A stretch of 64,000 bases of DNA from Tubulanus polymorphus (taxonomy: Eukaryota; Nemertea; Palaeonemertea; Tubulaniformes; Tubulanidae): assembly GCF_964204645.1 (NCBI RefSeq), contig NC_134029.1, positions 21,036,450 to 21,100,449 on the forward strand. The letters are read 5' to 3'. The notes under the pieces were generated by a model. The model worked only from the letters and a program-made list of their open reading frames with translations, made no database searches and was not told where the DNA came from. The translations under genes were made by a program, and so were the position numbers. Shown in pieces: positions 43,414 through 56,000 of the stretch. Each line of letters opens with the position of its first letter. Position 1 is the first letter of the stretch.

Positions 43414-46400
43414 CATTGATATCTAACCGCCTGAATGACAATCATCAAGTCTATATTTTGGAACCGATGTTTTTACATTTTCTTATCATGCTAAACTTCG
43501 ATACGACAAACTTGATACAAGGTATATAATATTGTATACAAAAATCTTCCCGTTCATATAAGATTGATTTCTACTACTATTACTATATTCTAATTAGACT
43601 TTAGATGCAGATTTAAATCGATCGAAAAATAGATTTACACTAAACCGATTTTGGTATATATTTAAATTCGAGTAGTGTACAGACTTGCGATCGAAAAATG
43701 AATACTCAGACAGTCACCTCGAAAAGTAAATCCTATGGTTGTTGCAGACGAGGGATTGAGAAATTGGAAACTCTCCGCACAGAATAATGTATCGCTCTTT
43801 CGCACAATATTCACTTCCAAACTGAATGATTCAATGTAAACCAAGCTCATGAAAAGAAAATCGTGTCAATTTAATTCTTAATTTTATTTGAATGAATCTG
43901 AGTTAATGTACGTATATATAATCTATGTGCTTTGCTTTGGTGACAACCAATTTGTTTCATAAGCAAGGCATGACTCCGGGAGTTACTAAATATAGACGAA
44001 TTATAAGTCATAGATGGGTTTCGTGATCGGGGGTGGGAGAAATTTAATCATATTTTCGTTTAATTATGACAGTTTAAGCCATGCGATCAATGTCTACGCT
44101 CGGAGACATCACGCGCTTCATCCCCGACTAGCCGCACTGTTGAAGCTTACAGAATATCGGTCCGCGATCTCATGATTGAGTCGATCAAGCCTTGAATATG
44201 TCGCGCCATTAGACCAATCCTAGTTTCTCGATGTAATATATTTTCCAGCTCTAACGCAGTGTATACTTTTCTTATGTCATCCGATTATTTCCCCGAGTAT
44301 GTTTATATGTATGTTCATTTATGAATACATTTCCACTAAGAATAGCCGTTACTTACAGGTGCAGATCAAAAGCTGAGGAGGTGCGCAGCCCATGATGATG
44401 TCAACTTGCCCTGAAATCTTACGGGGAAAATGAAAAATGATTAAATGTTTTCCGATTAGCTCTTTGTCGGCGAGCGTTTTCCCTATTTTTGGGGTGTCAC
44501 CAGGGGCGGATCTAGGGTTTAATTAAGGAGGGGGAACAGGTAAAGTAAGGGCACATTTGATGAATAAGGGCACTCTAAGAGCGTCACACCGGATGTCTCC
44601 GGTGTGACGCAAACTTCGCACCTGCGGTGCGAAGCCCATTGCGGGGGGTCTGGGGGTTCTCCCCCAGAAGATTTTCTAAATTCGATGCAATTTTAGAGCT
44701 ATCTGGGCTCTTCTGGTGGCACCAGGGAGCCTTTGCGAATCCTGAATCCTAGACTTTTATTAAATAGCCAAAGATAAGAGTCGAAAAGGAAGAGTGGAAA
44801 AGATTTTACTTAAATAAAAGAAAATTCTAAATAGAAATTCTTTAGGGCACCTTGACATTTTGACGGGGAAGCGCTCCCCCTGCTTCCCCCTTGAATTCGC
44901 CCATGGTCACCGCCGTAGATCTGCCCCTGACTAAACAAAACGTTTTTGTCGTGTACATTTCTCTCGCCGACATTTTTTTGTGACGAGCGCACGGCTCAGC
45001 AGCAGCAGCAGCAACGTTGAAAAGGATATCGGGAAAACATCACTCGATGTCCTCAGAGACATTAAGTGGAATCATATGCTCGATTAGAGCTACTCAAAGC
45101 GACCAATTCCCGCACAAATAATCATATAGCATCAAACATTTATACCTGAAGGTGGTGATAATGTTTCGCTTTTTTTAAACTTATGTACATTGGGATCTCT
45201 TGCATTAAGCTCTGAACTCAATCATAGAAACTCACGAAAAAATTATGAAAGTATCAAAAGTATTACTTCAGGGCAGGCGGAAGGAGAAATACATCGGTCC
45301 GGCCACTTCTACCGGCGAGGAGATATGTTTTGTGGGAGGGGGGGGGCTTGTCCTCCCCAGACTATTCAGAAATATTCAAAGCAAGCAGATGCGTTTTAAC
45401 GAATAAATTCTGACACAAATCAAATCCCCTTACATCGGTACAAACACTATGAATAATATACGTCAAAAAACTGACACATTCAGCGAATTTTTCGGTCCAA
45501 GGCCGCCCTGGTCAGCTGTGTATGCTTGAAACAGTATTGGATGAATAATAAGAAAAAAATGTATAATGTTTTTGGAATATCTATATACGTACTCGCGGAT
45601 AGGTGCTTCTGCGGCATTTTTTTCGCTGCTAAACCGCATCTGACTGCGTGGATCTCGATGTATAACGGATGTATTGTCTTAGTGTCTCTAAAATGTTTCA
45701 CATTATGATATATATCATTGTCAACTTAATTATCGAGACTTAGATGTTTAGATGTATACAATAATAATTCATTATTCTTAATTTATCAAATTCTTAAAGT
45801 TCCATCGCCGTTTTATTTATTTTATACTAATAACTATATAATGTAATGTAGTGTAAATATCTGATATATGTTGATGACGATATTTTTCGAATGAAAATGT
45901 TTTTCCTATCGGTGACGGTAATAAACAAAATTCTATACAAAATGTCTACAATGTATAGATTTGTATCTACAGTCTCTTCAGGTGTACGTATTACATCGAT
46001 CAGTCTTTCGAATTTCGTGCAGCAAATTGGTTTGCATTTGATTGTCGTCAAATGTTGCTCATTAAACTATGCTTCAGATAATTGGTATTTATCAGGCATC
46101 AGACGTTTGCACCGACCCTGGTCGATGACAACTCTTCCCGAGGCGAGGATATTCACTCAAAAGCTTTATGTCGACGATAAGCAGATTATTACTGCACCTT
46201 TTAAGCCCGATTTTGCCTATTCCCTGATGCAGATGCTTAATTGATTTAAAAATTTAAAGCCTGAACGCTACATACGATGCCAAATGGAACAAGTGGGTTG
46301 GGGATACCCATAAGAGTTTATTTCTTACTCTAAAATAATTCAAATTTGCGGAGTTATCGTCCCATCAAATATGGTGTCCATATAGTGACCTGACCGGCAC

Positions 46401-47868
46401 GGTTACATACCCCAAAACCAAAGGACAAAAACATTTCTAAACATTTCCGCGGTATCTCGAAAATTTCAGGGAGAGCCAGATCTTATGATCCACCCAACGA
46501 ATCCACCCTTTCCGGGGGCCTAAAGAACCTGTGAACATGTGTATATTAAATGCCGGGCTGACCCCCAAAGCCATTGCGGTATGATATTAATTGCCAATCT
46601 TCATGTTTATTTGTCATGAATTTGCACATCCAGTTGTGCGAGTAATGTGATCTGGGCGTTACGCAGGTATACATGTGTTTGGTGATTTCCCCGTAGAAAT
46701 GCACTGACTCCCTGATTCAATCAGTTTGAAGTTACGATACGGCGCTTGAAGCTGGGTGTCACGCAAGGGACGCGGAAGGTAAACTGACGGTAAATTAATC
46801 CGTCAACACGTAGCATTTATATATCAGCTATTGATACGGTTTACACGGCTTCACTTCGAGATATCAGCATTCAATTATATGACATGACGACCCCGACACA
46901 TACTGATAATTGCACAGGTACTATTTAGTTGACACTTGCACAGGATGAGCCGAACTCGGTGAATAAATGATTCAGTTGCTAGGTCACTAATCACTTGCAT
47001 ATTGAGTTCTAAGTCACGCCAATATGGCCAATGGCTCGGAAGAGATCTGTGACTCGTCGCGCTCAGTTCGTTTCCCCAAAATACATTACTTATAGTTATT
47101 TTCGCTTATCTTACGCCGATTTCTACCGATATGTTACCATGGTTACGATTACGCTAACTGATCTGTAGCTCGAGGTTACGGGTGTGTAGGTACTGGAACG
47201 ATCTTGAGGGCGGCAGCGCGCGGCCGGAGACTGCAGCTGGTGCTCGCGACTCGTCACCGGCAGCAACGTATGCTTTTCGACGAAGAACGATTTCGTATTT
47301 CTAAATCTAGCACTCGAATACAAGGGGTCTTTCTCATTCCGGGGTTATTAACAGAACTCGGGATCGGAGTGAACAGCCCGTGCCTTGTGGGCGCCCCGCC
47401 AGGACAGAGCGTCAATCCGGGCCCCACAACCCATCATTCACTTATCTCAGACTTATAATTCACTCCGACTATTTCAAATATTCAATCATCCCTATATCTA
47501 TCGTATGCTTACACGTTAAGAATCAAATTTAATTACGACTTTCGACACTCAACCCACTTGTCTGTGTGGGACTGTTCCGACAAAATTGTCATTATTGGGG
47601 TTCGAACAGAAAACCCGTATTCGCTGCCCGGATCCCACGTGCGTGCTGTTATTTCACCAATGAATCACCATGACAACCGATGGACCAATCAACTTCTCGT
47701 ATACAGCGTACTTGGAAACTTCCAATGTAACGATCCGCAAAATTAGAAGTTGTCTGTATCTTTTATTATTGTGAAACTGATTATACAAACTTGAATTAAA
47801 AGTTTTGCTAACTATGATTCTACACTATTCAATTAGTGTAAAAGTATGAAGTAAAAAAGAAAAGCGCC
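43414..47868. other. Intergenic region, no supported gene
   Basis: Contains a transposon-like element at 44501-44929, a GCA run near 44998-45013 and low-complexity AT-rich sequence. The longest open frames (for example 45891-46244 and 47204-47458) show no family match I recognise and no coding bias. Confidence 0.5.
44501..44929. mobile_element. CAGGGGCGGATCTA-type element with internal hairpins
   Basis: Ends CAGGGGCGGATCTA and TAGATCTGCCCCTG are inverted, the hAT-like pattern common in invertebrates. It contains two short hairpins, GCGTCACACCGG / CCGGTGTGACGC and CTTCGCACC / GGTGCGAAG. No 8-bp target duplication is evident. 429 bp, noncoding. Confidence 0.6.
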
Positions 47869-47892
47869 ATGGATGCTTGGAACTATTTCGCG
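47869..47892 (+). other. Possible distal first exon of the TTLL gene
   Basis: GCGCCATGG start context, eight codons (MDAWNYFA), then a GTAAGC donor at 47893. Joined to an acceptor at 49992 (TGTTACAG) it reads in frame through VIVVLITELNR into the main start MDRDKIF. A YY1-like ATGGCGGC lies 40 bp downstream (near 47932), so a promoter here is plausible. The alternative is that the acceptor at 50014 is used and translation starts only at 50025. Confidence 0.3.
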
Positions 47893-48504
47893 GTAAGCTA
47901 TCGCAGTGGCGGTGAAAATCTTCACTATCTCAATGGCGGCTGTCAATGACATTTCTGGTCCGCTTCAAAGTCAGTTTTTGTAGCTTTTTCTCCGTCGTGA
48001 TTCTGAAATGACGTGAAAAAGCAAAATTTATCGAGATTATGTCACATTCAGTCGTCTGAAAAGGTAAAGGTGATCGATTTCTGGCAGTAAACGTGCACTG
48101 AGTCTTAGAATTTAGGGAATTTGTACAATAATACAGCATTTGTTAGTCTGCGCGTGTCTTGCTCCCACACTTTTTTGTGGTGACACTCAACTGATTAAAA
48201 ACCACCTCTCTCGATCGAAGTTAAAAAAGTTGGTTCGATTTTTACGAATTCGTAGATTTCCACTCTAGATTCGGTGAAGATTTTTCTCCCCACTCACTCC
48301 TTCTGGCTGCACTGGAAGTCACTTCTTTCTTGCCCAGATTTTTGGCTCCGCTGATGATGAATTGTTTTGATTTGGGGAAAGCAAAAAAGGCAATATTTTG
48401 CCTATAAACCATGTTTATTTTAGACACCATTTATTGCATAGTTCATTGTAATTGGTGGCTGTCTCAGTGACTGATTGTGCATCTTGATAACAGGATGACA
48501 AGAA

Positions 48505-48587
48505 AGCTTAGAAAAATTAGAATTGGAACCCGCAACCCTACCATCTTGTGCTAGTAGAGCAACTTTCTTTCAACCTCTAGACCATCT
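48505..48587 (-). mobile_element. tRNA-like SINE head or fragment
   Basis: Minus strand: TGGTCTAGAGGTTGAAAG (A-box-like), then GGTAGGGTTGCGGGTTCCAA (B-box-like, GGTTC). Spacing fits a tRNA-derived promoter. A plus-strand relative of the head (GTTAGTCCAGTGGTTGCAAT) lies near 17296-17315. Confidence 0.45.
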
Positions 48588-49094
48588 AATGTCTATTTCA
48601 ACCTGACATGAGAGCATTCCGGGTGGCCTAGCTCGCTCATTATTGGTAGTACATAGGGCTACCTGATAAAGGTCTTAGTAGGACCAGAAAGGACTGGCAG
48701 TCAACATATATCATCATTTTTTAATCCATTTGAAACTGTATTGAAGGATATCAAAAAAGTCTTCACTGAAAGGGGTTAAATGAAGAGAAGTGACTCCATG
48801 ATTTGAAAGTTTAACAATATGTTTCCATGCCTACATACCAAACTTCAGTTGGTAGGCATGGAGACATATTGTTAAACTTTCAAATCATGGAGTCTCGTTT
48901 CTCTCATGAACCCCTCTCAATGCAGATTTTTTGAATATCCTTCAATATAGTTTAAAGTGGATTAAAAAAAGATAGTTTAGTTCAGCTGCCAGTGCATTCT
49001 GTTCCTAATAAGACTTCTATCAGGTATGTATGAACAAAACTGACTGAGCTAGGCCACCAGGAATGCTCTCAAGTCAGGTTGAAATAGACATTAG
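48586..49094. repeat. 509-bp foldback element
   Basis: CTAATGTCTATTTCAACCTG at the left pairs with CAGGTTGAAATAGACATTAG at the right. Pairing continues through GAGAGCATTCC, GGTGGCCTAGCTC and, near the centre at about 48847, ACTCCATGATTTGAAAGT and CATGCCTAC. Noncoding; the left end abuts a tRNA-like segment. Confidence 0.7.
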
Positions 49095-50024
49095 CTGCCT
49101 GAATGTTCTAAGTAAAGCCCCAACATAACCCAAAAAGCTTAACCTAACCTTGGGCTTAGCCCCAGAATCTAGTCCTTAAACATAAACCTGACATAGGCCT
49201 AAACCTAACCTAAGGCCTATTGGCCTACATGGACACCACCCTCATTGTAGAACATCAATTTCTTAAATTACACGATATAGGTTAATAGCATTGCTAGAAT
49301 CCAATAGATATAATAAGGCGATGTGTTATCTCAGACCTTACGTGCTCTTACAGATCATACCTAAATTTTTATTCATGCTAGATTGGTTAGTGTGGACAAA
49401 TGTGTGTTGTGCAAACTCGGACTTCAATGAAACCTGCAAAACAAATTACAACATCAATAACCGCTTATGAAGCTATATTTACTAATCTTCTATTTGTTTA
49501 ATACTGAAAGTGAACATCGATTGATCAACCCTTTTAACTAGCTTCCTCATGTAGTGCCGTATTTGTCAATGACTTGTGCATGTAGTAGAATGCTATGTTT
49601 ATTTTGGCCATATATCCGCAACCGGCATTTCATGTCATCAATATCTTTTGTTCCATTGCGTAGATTTCGTAGTATATTATACCAGAACTTATACATTTTC
49701 ATTTGGTGTATACTTGCATAGGTTTTGTAATTAATTTTTTTTTCTTAGTTTATGCCTGAAAATTGTTAGTAATCCTAGTTGAACCCTTGGATAGTTTAGC
49801 GAGTGAGTTGAAAAACTTAACACAACGAAGCTGTTTCCATGGTTCTAGATAAAAATTTGAGGTTACTGTTGAAACGTTGTGAACGACCTGATTTAAATGA
49901 TTAGGAGTCAAAATAACCAGGATTTTTTAGCGTCAAACTCATGAGTTTTAATCAAGCATAAAGCCATCTGAGGAAAGAACTAGTGTTACAGGTTATTGTT
50001 GTATTAATTACAGAATTGAACAGA

Positions 50025-53000
50025 ATGGATCGCGATAAGATATTCGGTAATGCTTTGGTCAGCGACGATGAAGATGACGACCAGTCGTCGAGCGATAGCT
50101 GTGCGTCGGATACCGAGAGCGAAGTCGAAGGTCAGGGCACGATTTCCGTCCGCGAAACGGAGACTAGCGAAAAACAGTTAACTCTTATAGACGATGACAC
50201 TCCAGCTATCGTTATCTGTCCGACTGATGCGATGGTCGAGGCTGATGAAGGAGGTAGGTTTGCTCACTTGAAACATGTGTAAATTGTGAAAATAGCTAGT
50301 GTAAGGGGGCTATATCATCAAAAAGTTTTAACTTAACCTAATAATAATTCTCTAAAATTGATAATCCTTTTAAGTTTCTTTATCTTCAAGACCTGAATGT
50401 CTTAAAGTGGCATTCATAGTCGAAAATTCATGAATTTTTGGTTCACCCATAGGCCTATGGTACCCATTGCGTGTTGCTATCAGTTCATAAAAGATGAATC
50501 AAATGTTTCCGCTATTAATTCGGTAATTTCTTATAAACTGAGGGCTATTTATCAAAGGTGGTGGTACTTGATTTCCTGAAAATGTCCTTAACTCATTAAG
50601 TTTCCGATTGTGTCCTATATCATTAAGTTTCTAGAATTTGTTCAGTTCAAATTTTGAAGCCTAACTATATTGATTACGTTTGGATCGTGTTTGTAGATAT
50701 TGGAGAGGATGACGAAGAAGTCGTTTACAGCGACAAAGAAGAACCTCGTGGTGTCACTATTCAGCTTCAACCGCTGCAAGAAGAAGTCAAACCGATCGTA
50801 ACGAAGGAGGAAGAAAAACCAAAAAAGAAAAAGAAGAAAAGGAAAAAGTAAGTGCCATCAGCTCATCATGCGAACGTGGCCATTATTGTAGAAATATCGT
50901 ATTTTAAATCCCTTTCTGATGAGAGCGTGTATTTCATTATAATGTCTCCGAGTCTACTTTAAACTTGAAAACGAAGACAAAATATTTTTTGAATTTCAAC
51001 TTTCGTGTCAACTAAACTAACAACGAACAGTTGCTCAACTCTTTTGTCTGGTATTTAGATAGATTAAAGCCTTTCAGTGTTAGCTCCAGGCAATGATGAC
51101 GTATATTTGAATTCGTGTGATTTAAAGTCACGGAGCTGCTTTTGTCTGAATGTGAAATCTTGCTTCAATCCATTAGAGGAATTATTACATAGTTTTGTTA
51201 TAGTATTGTGCGTTATATCACTGACAATTTCGGCCTGAATTTACCATAGCAGTTCCGTGACTAGACATAATTCGTGTTTGTCAACTTAGTTTCATTATGA
51301 CAACTACTTACGCGGGGCTCTATTTCGGAATATCTTTTGTAACCGTTCAGTATATAAATTATACTGTTATGAACCTCTGACCTTAAGTTTTATGGTTGCA
51401 TGTATATTACACCCGGGTTTGTAATGAGCATGATTTTATAGCGTTTTTCTGTAATTCGTTCCCAGGTTTTATAACGAAATATGTTAAGCGAAGCTCGAAC
51501 GCAAGAATTGTTATTTATGATTTCGATAATACTGAACAACTACTTGAGTTAACTAGTGCGTGCGTTGTGTTTTTAATTCAGAAGGGATCGTGGGCCGGTG
51601 ATCAATTTCCAAGTTGAAATCATGCCTCGTGTTAGGCAGTTTTTTTCTATGCATAAAAATTCCCGCCAAAATCCCTCTGTTGTCTTCTTAGGCTTTTAAC
51701 GAATTCAGCATGCTCGTTAACCAGCACTTTGTGTTCGGTAACAAAATCTAGAATAGAAGATGAAATAGCCATAAATAGCTTTTAGCAGTACAGCCCATTC
51801 TTTTCATCCGGAATTGTTTAGTCGAGTGGAGACAATATCACCTCGGGGAGCAGCGCTGCATCTGTAGTTTTTTTGTTGTTGTACATTTAAAGTTGGTCGT
51901 GTGTGTATATGACCTCTAGTCGTGTCCATGATCAAATAGAATTCCAAACAAGCCTTATACGACATGAATATTGACATTTTTTCGCGGTCTTATTTATGCG
52001 AAATTTTTACAAATAGAATTTCTCAGCGATTAAGCTCAAATTCATGTTTTTTTGTTTAAATTCATGCTGATGATTCAATCTTTTGTAAACTGTTTGCATA
52101 AATTTCGTATTGGCACTGTATGATGACACGCGAATTATTTGTAGATAGCCTATATAGGCCTGTCTGTTTTTGTTATCGGTTCAATTCTGTCGACGACATC
52201 ATGGCCCGGGTCTCTACGAAAAGAATATTAATTCATGTAACTTTTCTCACGATATTCATCGAAATTGAGGTCATTAGCGAAACCGTTTCCCTAATGAATA
52301 AGCCCGCGTCTATTCATGCTGTATTCAAAGAATTAAAAAGTCTCTGATTATGGAACTGGCAATAGAATGATCGATTATTCGTTATCGCCAGATTTCATTA
52401 ACTTCAGAAATGAGATTTATTATTTCTTACTCTTTTTCAGGTTATTTACGATTTGCACGACCAATTGTAAATATGAATCAGGTAGGTGGATACCATGTGG
52501 GTGGGGTAGGATGGGGCGGGTGTTCAATTAACACTCACAGTAGGGTGACTGGCTGCAAACGTCATTTATCTTTAGGTAACCCATCCCATCATTAACAGCT
52601 ATGATTGCACAGTGATTTATACTTATTTGATTTCGTAAGCCTGTATAATTTCAAACTTCAGATAGTTATAGATTTGGGATGGAATCGGATATAGAAGACT
52701 TAAATTCATAGTTATAGCCCATATCCATTGAGATTAGAGGAAGTCTTATGCATATGCCACTCAGTAAGAACCAATTTATAGGTCTCAACCTCAGATTATG
52801 TCATATTACCCTCAAATTTCAATATTTGCCTTTTTTAGTTTGTTTGAATATGTTTTTACTTGCCTCGAAATAGGTAAAGTAAGTTGAAACATGACATACA
52901 CAGCCACCAAGTTTTATTTTCATACACCAATCATTGGCATTAGAATCAGGTTTCACAAAATGAAAAAAATGAGGAATTTTCAAATGTCCAGAATAACACA

Positions 53001-56000
53001 CGCATTCAGTGGCTATCAATACAAAAACATATGAACAAAGGTCCAAAATTCCGTGAAAGTAAGTTTTGAAGAGATGAAAAGATTTTGTGGAAGGTAAGAC
53101 GAGTATATTGAAACTTGTTGTAATTAGAGGAGACCTTAAATTACTGTTGATACTGAGGGGTATGGGATAAGACCCCTAATATCACATCATGGATATAGGC
53201 TTATACTATGTATTCAAAGTCTTCCGTATTGTTTCCATCCCAAAGTTATAGCTCTGTACTCTTACACAGCAGACTAATGAGGTGACAAATTGCAGGTTGA
53301 AAATATCTTCTTTAATTAAAGATAAATTATATTTGACGTCTTTTCACATGTGCGTCATTGAATTTTAGATATTTACGCGCCGCTAATTGGAAGTTGTAGT
53401 AGATTTGTTTTGGTTTTGTTTATTTTAGTCCGGCGAGTCGCTAAGCGTTTTGGATTTAAGGAAGTGTCAGAGGATGATGATTGGAACTTGTACTGGACCG
53501 ACTACTCAGTTGCTCTCGAGCGAGTGATGGATATGAAGAAATATCAGGTAAGTCGCATAATTTTGATTACAATATTTCAAAGATGTAATTCAAAGTTAGA
53601 GTTAGTATTAGGCTAACAGTGCATTATAGGTTAATGGTTCATATATTAATTGATTCAAATTTTTAGGTTTATTACCTTTGGTAAAATAAGATTTTATAAT
53701 TCATACTCTGATTTTGAGAATAGATGATAAGTTTAAAATCCATTATATAAAAAGTCGTAAAGGTTAAAAGCGAAATTTATTCTACAAGAATTGAAAATCT
53801 GAGACACAACATTTCGGACTCTTTAGAGACCATTGTCATGAATAATATAATGTCATGAGGGGAGTTAAAACATTGAAAATGAACTGATTTTAACTCAAGA
53901 GTTAACTCTAACTAATAACTGTGGAACTGGATCCTGGTGTGCTTGTTATTGGTTGGATCCTTTAGATCAGAATATTCTGAAGTTTTCGTCATTTCTATTT
54001 AGAAAATCAACCACTTCCCGGGAATGAGTGAAATTTGTCGTAAAGATCTATTGGCTCGTAATATGAACAGAATGCATAAACTTTTCCCAAAGGAATACAA
54101 TGTGTTCCCTAAATCCTGGTGTCTCCCTGCTGAGTAAGTACTTTCAACGATTTAGAAGATTTTCTCATTGATTTCTCAGATTTCGAGTTTGGGAATAATC
54201 TTTTCTTTTTGTTCCCCAGTTATGGCGATTTGCAAGCATATGCCCGGTCTAAGAAACACAAAACTTATATACTCAAACCTGAAAGCGGCTGCCAAGGCAA
54301 GGGAATTTGGGTTACGAAAAATGTAAAGGACATTAAACCTCATGAGCATATGGTCTGCCAACAATATGTATCCAAAGTAAGTTTACACAATGTACTCGAA
54401 ATTTGAACTATTCTATTAGGTTCTCGGGCTTCCGTGAGATAGTCTGAGCCTGTGGGTCTGTCGTTCAGCTACTTAGCTTCGTTAATAGTGGGTCAATCTT
54501 GATGAAACTTGGGTACAATGTTAGTATAAGTAGTTGTGCAGCACAAAGAATGGATCCAGTACAGATGTAACCTTGAAGATGACCTCATAACTGAGGAATG
54601 GTTTCGAAATTCTAAAAGTTGTCTTGAAAAAATGTAGCTATTGGCCCTAGATACTAACTACATATCCTAAATGCAATGGGAACTGATGCGTAGTTATTTT
54701 GGAGTTTGAGCCTGAGCAGAGCCTGAGCCCGAGGACCGTAGTCTCCTGTGTCTTGTTCTCATTTCACGCGCGCGGCTTGAAATGATGTTGAATTAAATAT
54801 ATTTGCAGCCATTTCTGATCGACGGATTCAAGTTCGATTTACGCGTCTACACGTTGGTTACGTCTTGCGATCCTCTACGCGTGTTCCGGTTCGTCGACGG
54901 TCTCGCGCGATTCGCCACCTGTAAATACTCAGAACCGAGCAATCACAATACGGTAAGCCACCGGTGGCGTCATACTAGTAGTATATCCCTGGCTTTACGG
55001 TGGAAGAAATGTGGCGGCTTTCGTCGCACAACTTTTTTCACTGAAGTTAAAAGATAATGTCGTTATATTCACGCTATCAAACAGAATGCAGAATATTTTC
55101 AGGTTGGTAAATATTCTATACGCCTTATTTCGTCGCTGCTTCGTCGTTCAAAGTTTTCTCAATATACAGTGCAGCAAAATCTTCTTCATGAATATGTGAC
55201 AAAAAAAGCAAAACGTTTTAATTGAGTTTCATCAAAAGATGTTATTTCTATCACAGGGTGGCCAGTGACCTGAAAAACCTATCTTACTATTGAATTTAAG
55301 TGTTTCTTTATAATGAGCAATTAATGACTTGTAACATTCTTATGAGCAATTAATGACATCCTAAACCTAGAAATTTCTTTGATCTACTCGGGGAATTTTT
55401 TGTAAACGCATGGAAAAATCAGGGAAAACTCGGGGGATTTGTAAATGGGCTGAAAGTGGCCACTCTGTATCAGTCTTATCTTACTCGCTTGGTTTTGAAA
55501 TTGCTTAGAGTCTGCATGCATGTTGTTTGGTGCATTGCTCCATGTTTTGAAATATGAGATGTTTGTGTGTATAGCGTGTTGGTGAACAGTGCACTGATTG
55601 CTAATTACTTATTATGCATTCCAGGAAAATGTCTATATGCATTTAACGAACTACGCTATCAATAAACACAGTGACGATTTCGTCAGGGATGATGAAGCTG
55701 GCAGCAAAAGGTGTGTAAGCAAGCAAACAATAGCTAACATCAAGTTGGAGAGTTCCCAGAAAAAATGGGGCTAGTCGCTCAAAAGTTGGTTAAAAATAAC
55801 TGGCGGATAAATACATTGGTAAAATCAACTTTTAATCGTCATCCGCAGGTTAAATAATTCTAACTACCGGTAACTTTTGAGCTACTGGCTCCTGATATAG
55901 GGTCTAGTTAATGCTATCAGAGATCTCAGCGAAAGGCAAAACTTTCAAAAGAATGATAAAACTGATTGTCGGGGACAGTACCTGATAAGGCCTCACTGGC

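Larger units (their letters stand above)
47893..50024. other. Upstream region or 5' intron of the TTLL gene
   Basis: Holds a minus-strand tRNA-like SINE head (48505-48587), the 509-bp foldback at 48586-49094 and CCTAA-rich sequence at 49125-49230. Acceptor-like CAG sites at 49992 and 50013 precede the TTLL start codon. Confidence 0.5.

Noticed and set aside
45891-46244. 117-codon plus-strand open frame
   Set aside because: No domain recognised, AT-rich random-like composition and no splice partners.
46984-47460. Possible CpG-rich promoter or gene with frames on both strands
   Set aside because: GC-rich patch only; frames lack donors and recognisable protein content.
49125-49230. Telomere-like CCTAA-rich stretch
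   Set aside because: Units are irregular (CCTAACC, CCTAAGG, CCTAAAC) and short; it looks like simple sequence next to the foldback.
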